Assembly (NCBI GenBank): GCA_963773665.1
Contig: CAVZBZ010000002.1
Coordinates: forward strand, 558,001 to 622,000
DNA from: DATJLY01 sp963773665
Lineage (GTDB): Bacteria; Pseudomonadota; Alphaproteobacteria; ATCC43930; CGMCC-115725
Length of the DNA: 64,000 bases
Reading direction: 5' to 3'
Part shown: one piece after another, positions 47,441 to 55,486 of the stretch
Position numbering within the stretch: position 1 is the stretch's first letter
Layout: every line of letters starts with the position of its first letter
The notes under the pieces: model-generated
Database searches by the model: none
What the model was told of the DNA's origin: nothing
Seen by the model: only the letters and a program-made list of their open reading frames with translations
Translations under genes and position numbers: made by a program

Positions 47441-47523
47441 GCATCCGGCGCCGCCTATTGCGTCGAAATCCTGCCCGGCCAGGGCACGCGCTTCTCCATC
47501 TATGTGCCGACGCTCGCCCCAAC
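47441..47523 (+). pseudogene. Relic of a histidine-kinase ATPase domain
   Basis: In one plus frame the sequence encodes VEILPGQGTRFSIYVPTL preceded by SGAAYC, the typical last strand of a HATPase domain (compare ...ESEPGRGTRFSIYLP in intact kinases). No kinase gene precedes it: the molybdenum hydroxylase ends 50 bases upstream. It is likely the tail of a deleted sensor kinase. Confidence 0.45.
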
Positions 47524-48048
47524 TCACGCCGGGAGCGGCGCGCGGTGCGAGCGCAGCATGAGATTCGCCTCGATCTTCTTCAGGAGGCGCAGGAGCGTCG
47601 CGATCTCGTCGCGCGCGAGACCGCGCAGGCCTTCGCCGTTGATCTCGTGCGCGAGGGGGAGCATCTCCTCGCGCAGCGCCTTGCCGTGCGCGGTCAGGAA
47701 CACCTTGATCTTGCGCCGGTCGCTTGGGTCCTTGGCGCGCGTGACCAGCCCGCGCCGCTCCATGGCGCTCAAGGCGGTGAAGGCGGTCGGGTCCATGAGG
47801 CCGATGCGGCGGCCGAGCTCGCGCTGCGTCAGCCCGTCCTCCTGCCACAGCAGGCGCAGGAAATACCACATGCCATGCGACACGCCGAACGGCTCGACGC
47901 GCTCGCGCAGGCGTGTCTGAAACGCGCGGTTGGTGGCGCGCACCTGATAGCCGACGCTGCGCTCGAACGGCAGGTCGCCGACCGCCTTGCGCCCCGCCCC
48001 GCCGCGTCGTGCGGCCCGTGATTTTGGTTTTTTGCCACTGCGTCGCAT
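47524..48048 (-). CDS. MarR-family regulator
   Basis: Protein of 174 residues. A basic N-terminal tail (RRSGKKPKSRAARRGG) precedes the MarR winged helix: GMWYFLRLLWQEDGLTQREL, RRIGLMDPTAFTALSAMERR, GLVTRAKDPSDRRKIKVFLT. It is divergent from the cupin gene at 48,198, with a palindrome in the shared interval, so it probably controls the catabolic genes in response to an aromatic ligand. Confidence 0.88.
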   Translation of the reverse strand: MRRSGKKPKSRAARRGGAGRKAVGDLPFERSVGYQVRATNRAFQTRLRERVEPFGVSHGMWYFLRLLWQEDGLTQRELGRRIGLMDPTAFTALSAMERRGLVTRAKDPSDRRKIKVFLTAHGKALREEMLPLAHEINGEGLRGLARDEIATLLRLLKKIEANLMLRSHRAPLPA

Positions 48049-48143
48049 TCGCCGCTTTCCAGCCCATCCATTTGCGCCGCTGCCGATCTTAGAGCGCGCG
48101 GCTGCGACATTCTGCCATCCTGGGAAGAGGCGTCCCGATATGA

Positions 48144-48155
48144 TTAGATATCTAA
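48144..48155. promoter_or_regulatory. Palindromic MarR-type operator
   Basis: TTAGATATCTAA is a perfect 12-bp palindrome, followed at once by CTAATTAG, another symmetrical 8-mer. The pair lies in the 149-base interval between the divergent marR-like gene and the cupin gene, as expected for MarR self-regulation and control of the cluster. Confidence 0.6.
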
Positions 48156-48197
48156 CTAATTAGCTGGCGCGCATCGGGCGCCAGGAGGTTAGGCGCG

Positions 48198-49298
48198 ATG
48201 AACAGGGTCCTCGATATCAGCGGCGCGCCCGCGCAGCGCTCGCTCGATCTCTGGCAGCCGACGCTGATTTCCCGGGAGGAGATCGAGGCCGAGATCGAGC
48301 GTCTTGCCTCCATCCCCCGCCCGGCCAACGGGCGCCGCGAAGCGATCTTCGCCCATCCGCGCGCAACCGCGCCCGGCTATGGCCTCGCGCCCGGCATCCG
48401 CGTCAGCCTGAGCGTGCTCAAGCCCGGCGAGCGCACGGCGCCGATCCGGCACAATTCGACCCAGGTGAATTTCTGCATCCGCGGATCTGGCATCACCGAA
48501 ATCGCCGGGCGGTCGATCGAGTATGGCCGCTACGACGTTTGGAACACGCCGTCTTTCCAGGTCTACACGCACGCAAACGTCGGGCCCGATCTTCAGGTGC
48601 GCCTCACCTATTCGAACGCGCCGCTCCTGGAAATGCTGAACATACACGTGGTGGACGACGCGCCGCCCGAGGGCCTCGTCGCCGTGCGCGACCCCGGCGA
48701 AGACGCCAAGCGCGAGGACCCGCGGGGCAAGAGCCCCTACGGCGTCGTTCGGCTCGACAACGGCTCGATGCTGATGCCGTACGAGGTCCTGATCAATCCC
48801 GAGCCGGTCAGGTCGCGGCCGTACCATTGGCCGTGGCCGCAGGTGAAGCAGCAGCTCGACCGGCTCGCCGCGCTCGGCCCCGGCTATCTCGGGCGCCGGC
48901 TCTACATGATGTACAACCCGATGACCGGCCGAACCAACGGCATCACGCCATCCTTCTTCGCGACCATCACGATCCGCCCGGCGGGCATCGCCGACCGGCC
49001 GCACCGGCACGTCTCGGCCGCCATCAACTATTACTTCCAGGGCGCCGGCCACAGCATCGTCGAAGGCAAGCGCTACGAGTGGAAGGCCGGCGACCTCATG
49101 CTTTCGGCGCCCGGCTGGGCGACCCATGCGCACGCCGCGCACGACGAACCGGTCTACGAGCTCACGGTTCAGGACCAGCCGCTCAACATCGCGATGGAAT
49201 CCCTCCTTTGGCAGGAGGATCTCGATCATCCGCCGGCGCTCCTTGGCTCGGAGCGGGGCTTTGGCACCAATCGCCGCCAACTGATCGCGGCGGAGTGA
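48198..49298 (+). CDS. Two-cupin protein related to gentisate 1,2-dioxygenase
   Basis: Protein of 366 residues, two cupin domains. The first has LKPGERTAPIRHNSTQVNFC and a weak metal site; the second, DRPHRHVSAAINYYFQGAG followed by WATHAHAAHDEP, keeps several histidines for iron. Length and architecture match the gentisate/salicylate/1-hydroxy-2-naphthoate dioxygenase group, which opens hydroxylated aromatic rings without a catechol. The first gene of a plus-strand run; AGGAGG lies about 9 bases before the ATG. Confidence 0.75.
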   Translation: MNRVLDISGAPAQRSLDLWQPTLISREEIEAEIERLASIPRPANGRREAIFAHPRATAPGYGLAPGIRVSLSVLKPGERTAPIRHNSTQVNFCIRGSGITEIAGRSIEYGRYDVWNTPSFQVYTHANVGPDLQVRLTYSNAPLLEMLNIHVVDDAPPEGLVAVRDPGEDAKREDPRGKSPYGVVRLDNGSMLMPYEVLINPEPVRSRPYHWPWPQVKQQLDRLAALGPGYLGRRLYMMYNPMTGRTNGITPSFFATITIRPAGIADRPHRHVSAAINYYFQGAGHSIVEGKRYEWKAGDLMLSAPGWATHAHAAHDEPVYELTVQDQPLNIAMESLLWQEDLDHPPALLGSERGFGTNRRQLIAAE

Positions 49299-49309
49299 GT
49301 GGAAACGGA

Positions 49310-50548
49310 ATGGACACGAACCAAGCGATCGTGCGCGACCTGGCCTCGGAGGAATTCACCACGCCGACGCTTCTCGCCAAGGCGCGCGAGCAGGCGGTCA
49401 AGCGGCGCTACGAGGATTTCTGCATCGTCGATGTCGACTCGCATCACTACGAGACCGAGTCGTTCGCGGAGATCCTCGAATATATCGAGGACCCTGTGCT
49501 GCGCGAGCAGGCCCGCGTGCAAGGCTACGGCCGCGGCGGCATCGCCTCGGCGAACGGCTCCTACCAGGAGCTGGCGGGCCGGATCACGCGCTATCCGCTG
49601 CGCCGGACCGAGAAGACGCCGTCCTCGCCGCATCGCGACATCACATTGACCAAGCGCTGGATGGACGCGTTCGGCGTCGATCTGACCATCCTCTTTCCGA
49701 CGCCGATGCTGACGCTGGGCGTCACGCCGCGGGTCGAGGTCGAGGTCGCGCTTGCCCGCGCCTACAACCGCTGGCTCGTCGAAAACGTTCTCGCGCGCGA
49801 GCCGCGCATCAAGTCGAGCCTCTACCTTCCCTTCAACGCGCCGGACGAGTGCCTGAAGATGGTCGAGGAGTTCGGCGACAAGCCCGGCGTGGTCGGGTTC
49901 ATGGTGACCTCGCCGCGCTACCGCGGCGTCTGGGACAATTCCTACATGAAGACCTATGCCGCGCTGGAGGAGCGCAACCTGCCGCTGGCGTTCCATGGCG
50001 GGTTCCTGTGGGGCGGCGACCGCACGCAGGAGCTTTTGAACCGGTTCATCGCGGTCCACGCCTTGGGCTTCACCTGGTACAACGTCGTCCATCTGACGAA
50101 CTGGGTCTGCAACGGGCTGCCGGAGCGGTTCCCAAAACTCAAGGTCATCTGGGTCGAGAGCGGGCTCGCGTGGCTCCCGTTCCTCATGCAGCGCCTCGAC
50201 AACGAATACATGATGCGCAGCTCGGAAGTGCCGCTCGTGAAGCGCAAGCCGAGCGATTACATGCGCGAGATGTACTACACCACCCAGCCCATCGAGATGG
50301 TCGACAATCAAAAGGCGCTGCAACTGACCTTCGAGATGATCAAGGCCGAGACGCAGCTGCTTTACGCGTCCGACTATCCGCACTGGGACATGGATCTGCC
50401 GAGCACGATCTACGACCTGCCGTTCCTCGACGAGCGGCAGAAGCGCAACATTCTGGGCGACAATGCTCGGCGCGTCTTCAATCTCGAGCCGCATTTCGCC
50501 GAGGAGAAGCTCGAACGCCGCGCCGCGCGCCCGGCCAAGAAAGCGTGA
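49310..50548 (+). CDS. Amidohydrolase-2 family metal-dependent hydrolase or decarboxylase
   Basis: Protein of 412 residues, TIM-barrel type. The metal motif is IVDVDSHHYE near residue 40, later ligands are in LAFHGGFLWGG, WVESGLAWLPFLMQRLDNE and the aspartate of YASDYPHWDMD. Proteins of this kind (ACMSD-like) often decarboxylate or hydrolyse ring-cleavage products. It starts 11 bases after the cupin gene and belongs to the same operon, so it may act on the cupin product. Confidence 0.8.
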   Translation: MDTNQAIVRDLASEEFTTPTLLAKAREQAVKRRYEDFCIVDVDSHHYETESFAEILEYIEDPVLREQARVQGYGRGGIASANGSYQELAGRITRYPLRRTEKTPSSPHRDITLTKRWMDAFGVDLTILFPTPMLTLGVTPRVEVEVALARAYNRWLVENVLAREPRIKSSLYLPFNAPDECLKMVEEFGDKPGVVGFMVTSPRYRGVWDNSYMKTYAALEERNLPLAFHGGFLWGGDRTQELLNRFIAVHALGFTWYNVVHLTNWVCNGLPERFPKLKVIWVESGLAWLPFLMQRLDNEYMMRSSEVPLVKRKPSDYMREMYYTTQPIEMVDNQKALQLTFEMIKAETQLLYASDYPHWDMDLPSTIYDLPFLDERQKRNILGDNARRVFNLEPHFAEEKLERRAARPAKKA

Positions 50549-50557
50549 GCGGGCGCC

Positions 50558-50731
50558 ATGGAGCAATCCGCGATCTGGCAGAGAATGGCGGAGAAATGGC
50601 TCGAGGCGGCCGACGAGGTGGCCGTGCCGGCGCTCAAGCGCTGCTATCTCGAGCGCGCGGCGACGTACGAGCGCATGGCCGCGCGTGACGACACAGCCGG
50701 CGGCCGGTCTGCGTCACGCGCACGCGAATAA
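50558..50731 (+). CDS. Small helical protein of the catabolic operon
   Basis: Protein of 57 residues (MEQSAIWQRMAEKWLEAADE...), charged and helical, ending in an Arg/Ser-rich tail. It begins 9 bases after the amidohydrolase stop and is followed by AAAGGAG for the next gene, so it fits the operon spacing. Not recognised. Confidence 0.5.
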   Translation: MEQSAIWQRMAEKWLEAADEVAVPALKRCYLERAATYERMAARDDTAGGRSASRARE

Positions 50732-50746
50732 AAGGAGATACATCCC

Positions 50747-50917
50747 ATGACGAATGGCGAGCTTGCATACCTTCTGCTGGTGATTGCCGCGATGACGGCA
50801 TTCGCGGTGACTTTGGCCTGGGTTTCGCGCCGCACGCGCGAGAAGCCTGCATCGAGGAGCGGAGCATGGAGTTCGGAATTCAATTCTTCCCAGACGTCTC
50901 TCCCGCACAGAAGCTAG
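50747..50917 (+). CDS. Small single-helix membrane protein
   Basis: Protein of 56 residues. AAAGGAG lies 9-15 bases upstream of the ATG. One hydrophobic helix (LAYLLLVIAAMTAFAVTLAW) is followed by a basic stretch (RRTREK), giving an N-out, C-in orientation. Its last 52 bases overlap the LLM gene start in another frame, so it may end in the overlap. It could be a membrane anchor or transporter partner; not recognised. Confidence 0.5.
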   Translation: MTNGELAYLLLVIAAMTAFAVTLAWVSRRTREKPASRSGAWSSEFNSSQTSLPHRS

Positions 50918-51942
50918 CCGTCGACTACTTTGCCGAGGCGCTGAAGCTCGTCGATCTGTGCGACGCGTACGGCTTTACCAACGTCCGCACGGTGGAGCAT
51001 TATTTTCTCCCCTACGGCGGCTATAGCCCCAATCCCCTGCTCTTCCTCACCGCCGCCGCGTCGCGCACGAAAAAGGCGCGGCTCGCGGCGGGCGCTGTGC
51101 TCCCGGCCTTCAACAATCCGCTGAAGATCGCCGGCGAGGCGGCGATGCTCGATGCGATCTCGGGCGGAAGGCTCGAGCTCGGCTTCGCGCGCGCGTTCCT
51201 GCCGCATGAATTCGCCCAGTTCGGCGTCAGCCTCGACGACAGCGTGGCCCGGTTCGACGAAGGGCTCGAGCAGGTGCGTCTTCTCCTGGAACAAGAGAAC
51301 GTCACCAGCATCGGCCGCTTCCACAGCTTCCGCAACGTGACGTCCTTGCCGCGGCCGACGCAGAAGCCGCGGCCGCCGATCTGGATCGCGGCGCTCGGCA
51401 CGGCGGCGTCGTTCGAGAAGGCGGGGCGGCTCGGCCATTCGATCATGGCCATCCCGCTCGCCGCGACGCGCATGCGCGAGCTTTTGGGACTCTATCGCGA
51501 CGCCTGGCGCGCGGCCGGGCATCCGGGCAACGGCCGCGTCATGCTCGCCTTCCACATGTTCTGCCACGAGAATCGCGACGAGGCGGTGCGCATCGCGCGC
51601 GATCCGCTGACCCGCTATCTCAAGTCCATCGTCGGCGCCGCCTCGCACTGGATCACGGGCACGAGCTCCAAGGATTATCCCGGCTACGACAAGGTCATGG
51701 CGCAGCTCGACCGCGAGACCTTCGAGACGCAGCTCGCCTCGGGCGCGGCCTGGATCGGAACGCCGGCCGAGATCATCGAGCAGATCGAGGAGTACCGGCG
51801 CCAGAACGGCGGCTTCGAGATCGCGTCGATGCAAGTGAATTTCAACACGCTGTCCTACGACGATGCGGCCGCTTCGATGCGGCTCTTCGGGTCCAAGGTG
51901 ATCCCGCACTTCGCCAAGGATGGCGTCCGCACGGCGGCGTGA
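50866..51942 (+). CDS. LLM-class flavin-dependent oxidoreductase
   Basis: Protein of 358 residues of the bacterial luciferase-like family. N-terminal MEFGIQFFPDVSPAQ, then NVRTVEHYFLPYGGYSPNPL, RLAAGAVLPAFNNPLKIAGE and SGGRLELGFARAF are typical. These monooxygenases use reduced FMN or F420 to hydroxylate or cleave substrates. GAGGAGCGGAGC precedes the ATG. It stands between the amidohydrolase and the second gentisate-type dioxygenase, so it may hydroxylate an aromatic ring before cleavage. Confidence 0.85.
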   Translation: MEFGIQFFPDVSPAQKLAVDYFAEALKLVDLCDAYGFTNVRTVEHYFLPYGGYSPNPLLFLTAAASRTKKARLAAGAVLPAFNNPLKIAGEAAMLDAISGGRLELGFARAFLPHEFAQFGVSLDDSVARFDEGLEQVRLLLEQENVTSIGRFHSFRNVTSLPRPTQKPRPPIWIAALGTAASFEKAGRLGHSIMAIPLAATRMRELLGLYRDAWRAAGHPGNGRVMLAFHMFCHENRDEAVRIARDPLTRYLKSIVGAASHWITGTSSKDYPGYDKVMAQLDRETFETQLASGAAWIGTPAEIIEQIEEYRRQNGGFEIASMQVNFNTLSYDDAAASMRLFGSKVIPHFAKDGVRTAA

Positions 51943-51965
51943 CCGCCGCAGAAGGGAGCAATTCC

Positions 51966-53012
51966 ATGGATACGCATCACCATCAGCATGCGCCGGGCGC
52001 CCCGGTCGCGCCGGATTTCCTCGCTGCCATGGCGGCAAGCGCCGTGATGCCGCTGTGGGACCGCTACCACAAGCTGCTCGGCGCCGAACCTACCGCGCCC
52101 GACCAGCCGTTTCTGTGGCGGTGGGACGAGCTTGCGCCGTTCATCGCGCGCGCCGCCGCCGAAGTGACGATGGACAAGGCCGAGCGCCGCGTCCTCATGC
52201 TGGTGAACCCGGATTTCGCCGGCCATGTCGTCACCACCACCAATCTTTTTGCCGGCCTGCAGATCCTCGAGCCCGGCGAATCCGCGCGCCCCCATCGGCA
52301 CACCGCTTCGGCCTTGCGCCTCGTCATGACGGGCGAAGGCGGGGCCACCATCGTCGATGGCCAATACTGCCCGATGGAGCCCGGCGACCTCATCCTCACG
52401 CCGAACTGGGCGTGGCACGAGCACGTCAACAAAGGCAAGACGCGGGTGGTATGGCTCGACGGGCTCGACCTGCCGCTCGCGAGCCATTTGGGCGCCATCT
52501 TCGCCGAAGGCGGCGCCGAGTACGATCGCCGCGCCAACACGCAGCCGATCGCCGCAGCCGCGCTTGCCGAGGGCGGATTGACCCCGGCCGTTCCGTTCGG
52601 CGACGCGCCGCACTCGCCCATGTTCCGCTATCCGTGGACGCGCGTGCTGGCCGCGCTCGACGCGGCTCCCGACCACGGCGACGGCAGCCGCCGCGTGCAT
52701 TACACGAATCCGGTCGATGGCGGTCCGGTCATGCCGACGATGGACTGCTATGCCTGGCGGCTCGCGCACAACCGTCCGACCGCGCGATACCGCACCACCG
52801 CCAACGCCGTCTGTCTGGCGGTCGAGGGCGAGGGCACAACCTCGATCGGCGGCACGGCGTTCCATTGGAAGAAGCACGACGTCTTCACCGTGCCGCACTG
52901 GAACTGGACGTCCCACCGCGCGCTCAGCCAAGCGGCGCATCTCTTCATGTTCACCGACCGCGAGGTGCTGCGCCGCACCGGCCTGCTGCGCGAAGAGACC
53001 GCCGAAGCGTGA
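51966..53012 (+). CDS. Gentisate 1,2-dioxygenase-like cupin protein
   Basis: Protein of 348 residues with a His-rich start (MDTHHHQHAPGAP). The first cupin has the full iron site: ESARPHRHTASALRLVMTGE and, later, PNWAWHEHVNKG, matching the three histidines of gentisate dioxygenases. The second cupin is GTAFHWKKHDVFTVPHWNWTSH. Reaction expected: ring opening of gentisate or an analogue such as salicylate. Located 24 bases after the LLM gene. The first cupin protein in this cluster (48,198) is only distantly similar, so two different substrates may be opened. Confidence 0.82.
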   Translation: MDTHHHQHAPGAPVAPDFLAAMAASAVMPLWDRYHKLLGAEPTAPDQPFLWRWDELAPFIARAAAEVTMDKAERRVLMLVNPDFAGHVVTTTNLFAGLQILEPGESARPHRHTASALRLVMTGEGGATIVDGQYCPMEPGDLILTPNWAWHEHVNKGKTRVVWLDGLDLPLASHLGAIFAEGGAEYDRRANTQPIAAAALAEGGLTPAVPFGDAPHSPMFRYPWTRVLAALDAAPDHGDGSRRVHYTNPVDGGPVMPTMDCYAWRLAHNRPTARYRTTANAVCLAVEGEGTTSIGGTAFHWKKHDVFTVPHWNWTSHRALSQAAHLFMFTDREVLRRTGLLREETAEA

Positions 53013-53025
53013 GGAGCAAAACGCC

Positions 53026-53193
53026 ATGACATCCGTTCAGCCCCAGCTGTCCCAAACCGATCCCGAAGGCAACGGCATCGAGATCTTCACCGACACGCCT
53101 TGGTACGTGCCGCAGCCGCACGGCGTGCCGATCGACCTGTCCCGGCCGAAGTGGCGCGCGGAGGTGAGAAACCGCCTCGAGCGCGCGATCTGA
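53026..53193 (+). pseudogene. C-terminal tail of a VOC dioxygenase, gene remnant
   Basis: A 55-residue frame. DPEGNGIEIFTDTPWYVPQP and then HGVPIDLSRPKW closely match the C-terminal end of type I extradiol or glyoxalase-like VOC proteins, but the preceding 10 residues do not and the rest of the fold is missing. It starts 14 bases after the cupin stop behind GAGGAG, so it may still be translated. The remaining 74 bases to the next gene hold another AAGGAG site and a 16-codon frame only. Confidence 0.5.
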
Positions 53194-53267
53194 CGAAAAG
53201 GAGAACGAGGATGGCCGCTGGGGCAGTGGTTTCCGGAAGCGGCCACAAAGCGGATCGCTGAGCCGTT

Positions 53268-54308
53268 CTACATCCCGTCCGCCCGCAACTCCTTCGGCAG
53301 TATCGTTCCATTCTCAATGATGCACGCGCCGTCGAGGCGTAACGTGCAATTTCTCAGCGGCATGTCGAGGTGGCACGCGGTATCGTTCTTGCCTCCGAGT
53401 TCCAGGTTCGGACCGGTTGAGAACAGCACATTGCCGTAGAACGCGCGACCGTCGCAGCCGGTCGCGATTGTACCGTCGCGAGCGGTGCCCATGTAGTCCC
53501 ACTGCGCAGTTTCGTCCATACCCCAGCCGATGTGCGAGACCGCATAGGCACGCGGGTCATTGAATCGCTGGACAAAAGTACGCAGCAATTCGCCATCGAC
53601 GCCGGAGGATTCGATCCGCGTCACCATTCCGCGCGCGATCGTGAGCGAGATCGGCGCGCTGGAATAGCGCATGAATGGGAAGAGAATGTCGCCGGCGTCG
53701 ATGACAACCGTGCCGTTAACGCCATCGTCGTAAGCGCCGGTATAGACGAAGCCCCCGGCGAAATGGTCCCAACGGCCCGGCGTATCGGTATAGCCGTACT
53801 GCGTCATCGCCGGATAAGCGCCGAGCCGATAGGTAACGTCGGTCCCGGCCGAAGAGAAAATTCGCAGCTCTCTTGCGCCGGCGAGCATGCGCTGCGCGGC
53901 TTCAACCCGATGACGCAAGCTTTCGCGCGGGAACATCCGGGCCAGTACTTCGAAGGGTTCGCGCACCAACAGCATCCGTGTGCCGCTGTCGGTAATCTCC
54001 TTTTGCTCCGCCGACCACAGAAGGCCGACCAGATCGATCACGATGTCGGCCCTCTTCAGCGCCTCGATCGCGGGCTGGTTGCCGCTCAGCGACGTGCGCT
54101 TGCTTTTGTCATTCGGCCGCGCTGCGCGCTTCGTTAAATTGAGTTGGAACGACGTGGCGCCGATCTCCGCAGCTGCGGCGAGAAATGCATCGGCGTAGGC
54201 GCGCTTGTCATCCCCCTCGGTCAGCACAACGAGCGTCTCCTGGGGTGTAAGCTTGCAGAGATTCAGTTCCGCTCTGAAGAGCCGGACCATGTCCAGATTC
54301 AGCGTCAT
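53268..54308 (-). CDS. 2,5-dihydroxypyridine 5,6-dioxygenase-like enzyme (NicX type, M29 fold)
   Basis: Protein of 346 residues, the size of NicX (about 350). The NicX iron site (two histidines and one aspartate) is matched by SHIGWGMDE and CHLDMPLRNCTLRLD near residues 265 and 320. NicX-type enzymes open 2,5-dihydroxypyridine to N-formylmaleamate in nicotinate breakdown; the fold is shared with M29 aminopeptidases, which remain an alternative. It is on the minus strand, converging with the plus-strand catabolic genes, and is followed upstream by a binding protein for an ABC transporter. Confidence 0.75.
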   Translation of the reverse strand: MTLNLDMVRLFRAELNLCKLTPQETLVVLTEGDDKRAYADAFLAAAAEIGATSFQLNLTKRAARPNDKSKRTSLSGNQPAIEALKRADIVIDLVGLLWSAEQKEITDSGTRMLLVREPFEVLARMFPRESLRHRVEAAQRMLAGARELRIFSSAGTDVTYRLGAYPAMTQYGYTDTPGRWDHFAGGFVYTGAYDDGVNGTVVIDAGDILFPFMRYSSAPISLTIARGMVTRIESSGVDGELLRTFVQRFNDPRAYAVSHIGWGMDETAQWDYMGTARDGTIATGCDGRAFYGNVLFSTGPNLELGGKNDTACHLDMPLRNCTLRLDGACIIENGTILPKELRADGM

Positions 54309-54355
54309 CGCGCCATTTCCTCCCTCTGGCTGTTGCAAATCCTCATCCCCGCCAG

Positions 54356-55339
54356 CTACTCGACCACCTGATCGGCAAGCGCCAGGACGGTCGGCGGCAC
54401 TTCCAGGCCGATCTTCTGCGCCGCCTTGAGGTTGATGACGAAGAGATAGCGCGTCGGCTGCTCGAACGGCAGGTCGCCGGGCTTGGCGCCCTTGAAGATG
54501 CGGTCGGCGAGTGCCGCGGCGCGCTCGTAGGATTCGTGCGGATCGGCGCCATACGACATGAGGCCGCCCTCGCGCACCAGCGCATCGACCTCGTAGATCG
54601 CCGGCAGCCGGTGCGCCTCGGCGTACTCCATGACGCGCTTGCGATTGAGCAGCGTCAGCGCGTCCGAGACCATGAGAATGGCGCCCGGCGGCGCGCTCGT
54701 CATGGCGGCAAAAGCCTCGTCGAAATCGTCGGGCTCGCGCACGCCCAGCGCCTGAACCGTGACGCCGAGCGCCTCGGCCGCCTTTTTCGAGGCCTCGTAG
54801 CGGAGGCTCATGCCGAGATCGTCCTTGTTCCACAGCATCGCCACGACCTTGAGGCCGGGCACGAGCTGCTTCAAAAGCTGCAGGCGCTTCGTTGACAGCT
54901 GCGCGGCGTCGTCGGAAATGCCGGTGATCGTGCCGCCGGGATGCGCCAAGCTTGCGACCAAGCCGTCCGCCACCGGATCGCCGACGCCCGAGGCGGCAAC
55001 CGTCGGCAGGCCCGCCTTCTTCGCCGCGACCGCGGCCGGATAGCTCACGACAATGAGCACGCCGATCCTGTCCGCCGCCATCTGCTGCGTAATCTGCGGC
55101 AGCTGCTCGACATGTCCCCCGGCGCCCTTGGCGGTGAAGGACAGGTTGTCGCCGAGGCGATATCCCCGCGCGGCGAGCGTATCGACGATGACCTTGCCGG
55201 GCGGGCTTGCGGCGTCGATCGGCACTCCGGGCGTGAGTGTGCCGAGGCGATACATCTTGGCCGCCGGCTGAGAGGCCGCGCCCAATGGCGCGCCGCCGGC
55301 CGCAAGGCCGAGCATCGCAACGAAATCGCGCCGCCGCAT
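54356..55339 (-). CDS. ABC transporter substrate-binding protein (TrpX-like, PF04392)
   Basis: Protein of 327 residues. A twin-arginine-like signal (MRRRDFVAMLGLAAGG) leads into a two-lobed binding protein: YRLGTLTPGVP, TKRLQLLKQLVPGLKVVAML, LTLLNRKRVMEYAEAHRLPA and GGLMSYGADPHESYERAA. A GGAGGT site lies 4 bases before the ATG. The family binds small solutes, including aromatic amino acids. Permease and ATPase genes are absent here. It is 47 bases from the NicX-like gene on the same strand, so it may deliver that enzyme's substrate. Confidence 0.82.
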   Translation of the reverse strand: MRRRDFVAMLGLAAGGAPLGAASQPAAKMYRLGTLTPGVPIDAASPPGKVIVDTLAARGYRLGDNLSFTAKGAGGHVEQLPQITQQMAADRIGVLIVVSYPAAVAAKKAGLPTVAASGVGDPVADGLVASLAHPGGTITGISDDAAQLSTKRLQLLKQLVPGLKVVAMLWNKDDLGMSLRYEASKKAAEALGVTVQALGVREPDDFDEAFAAMTSAPPGAILMVSDALTLLNRKRVMEYAEAHRLPAIYEVDALVREGGLMSYGADPHESYERAAALADRIFKGAKPGDLPFEQPTRYLFVINLKAAQKIGLEVPPTVLALADQVVE

Positions 55340-55486
55340 GATGCACCTCCGCCATTGATCCGATGGCGTGATCCTACGCCCATCCGCCGTACGCCGCCAT
55401 GCGCGGAAACCGCGCCGTTCGGGTGCGGTAGCACTCGACCCCGGCGCGGCCGCGGCGCACAATGGGGCCGCGACCAAGGAGGGTTC

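Noticed and set aside
53211..53290. Short plus frame starting with ATG after AAGGAG, and a neighbouring frame WPLGQWFPEAATKRI
   Set aside because: Sixteen codons in one frame, and the other runs into the antisense of the NicX-like gene without a recognisable domain.
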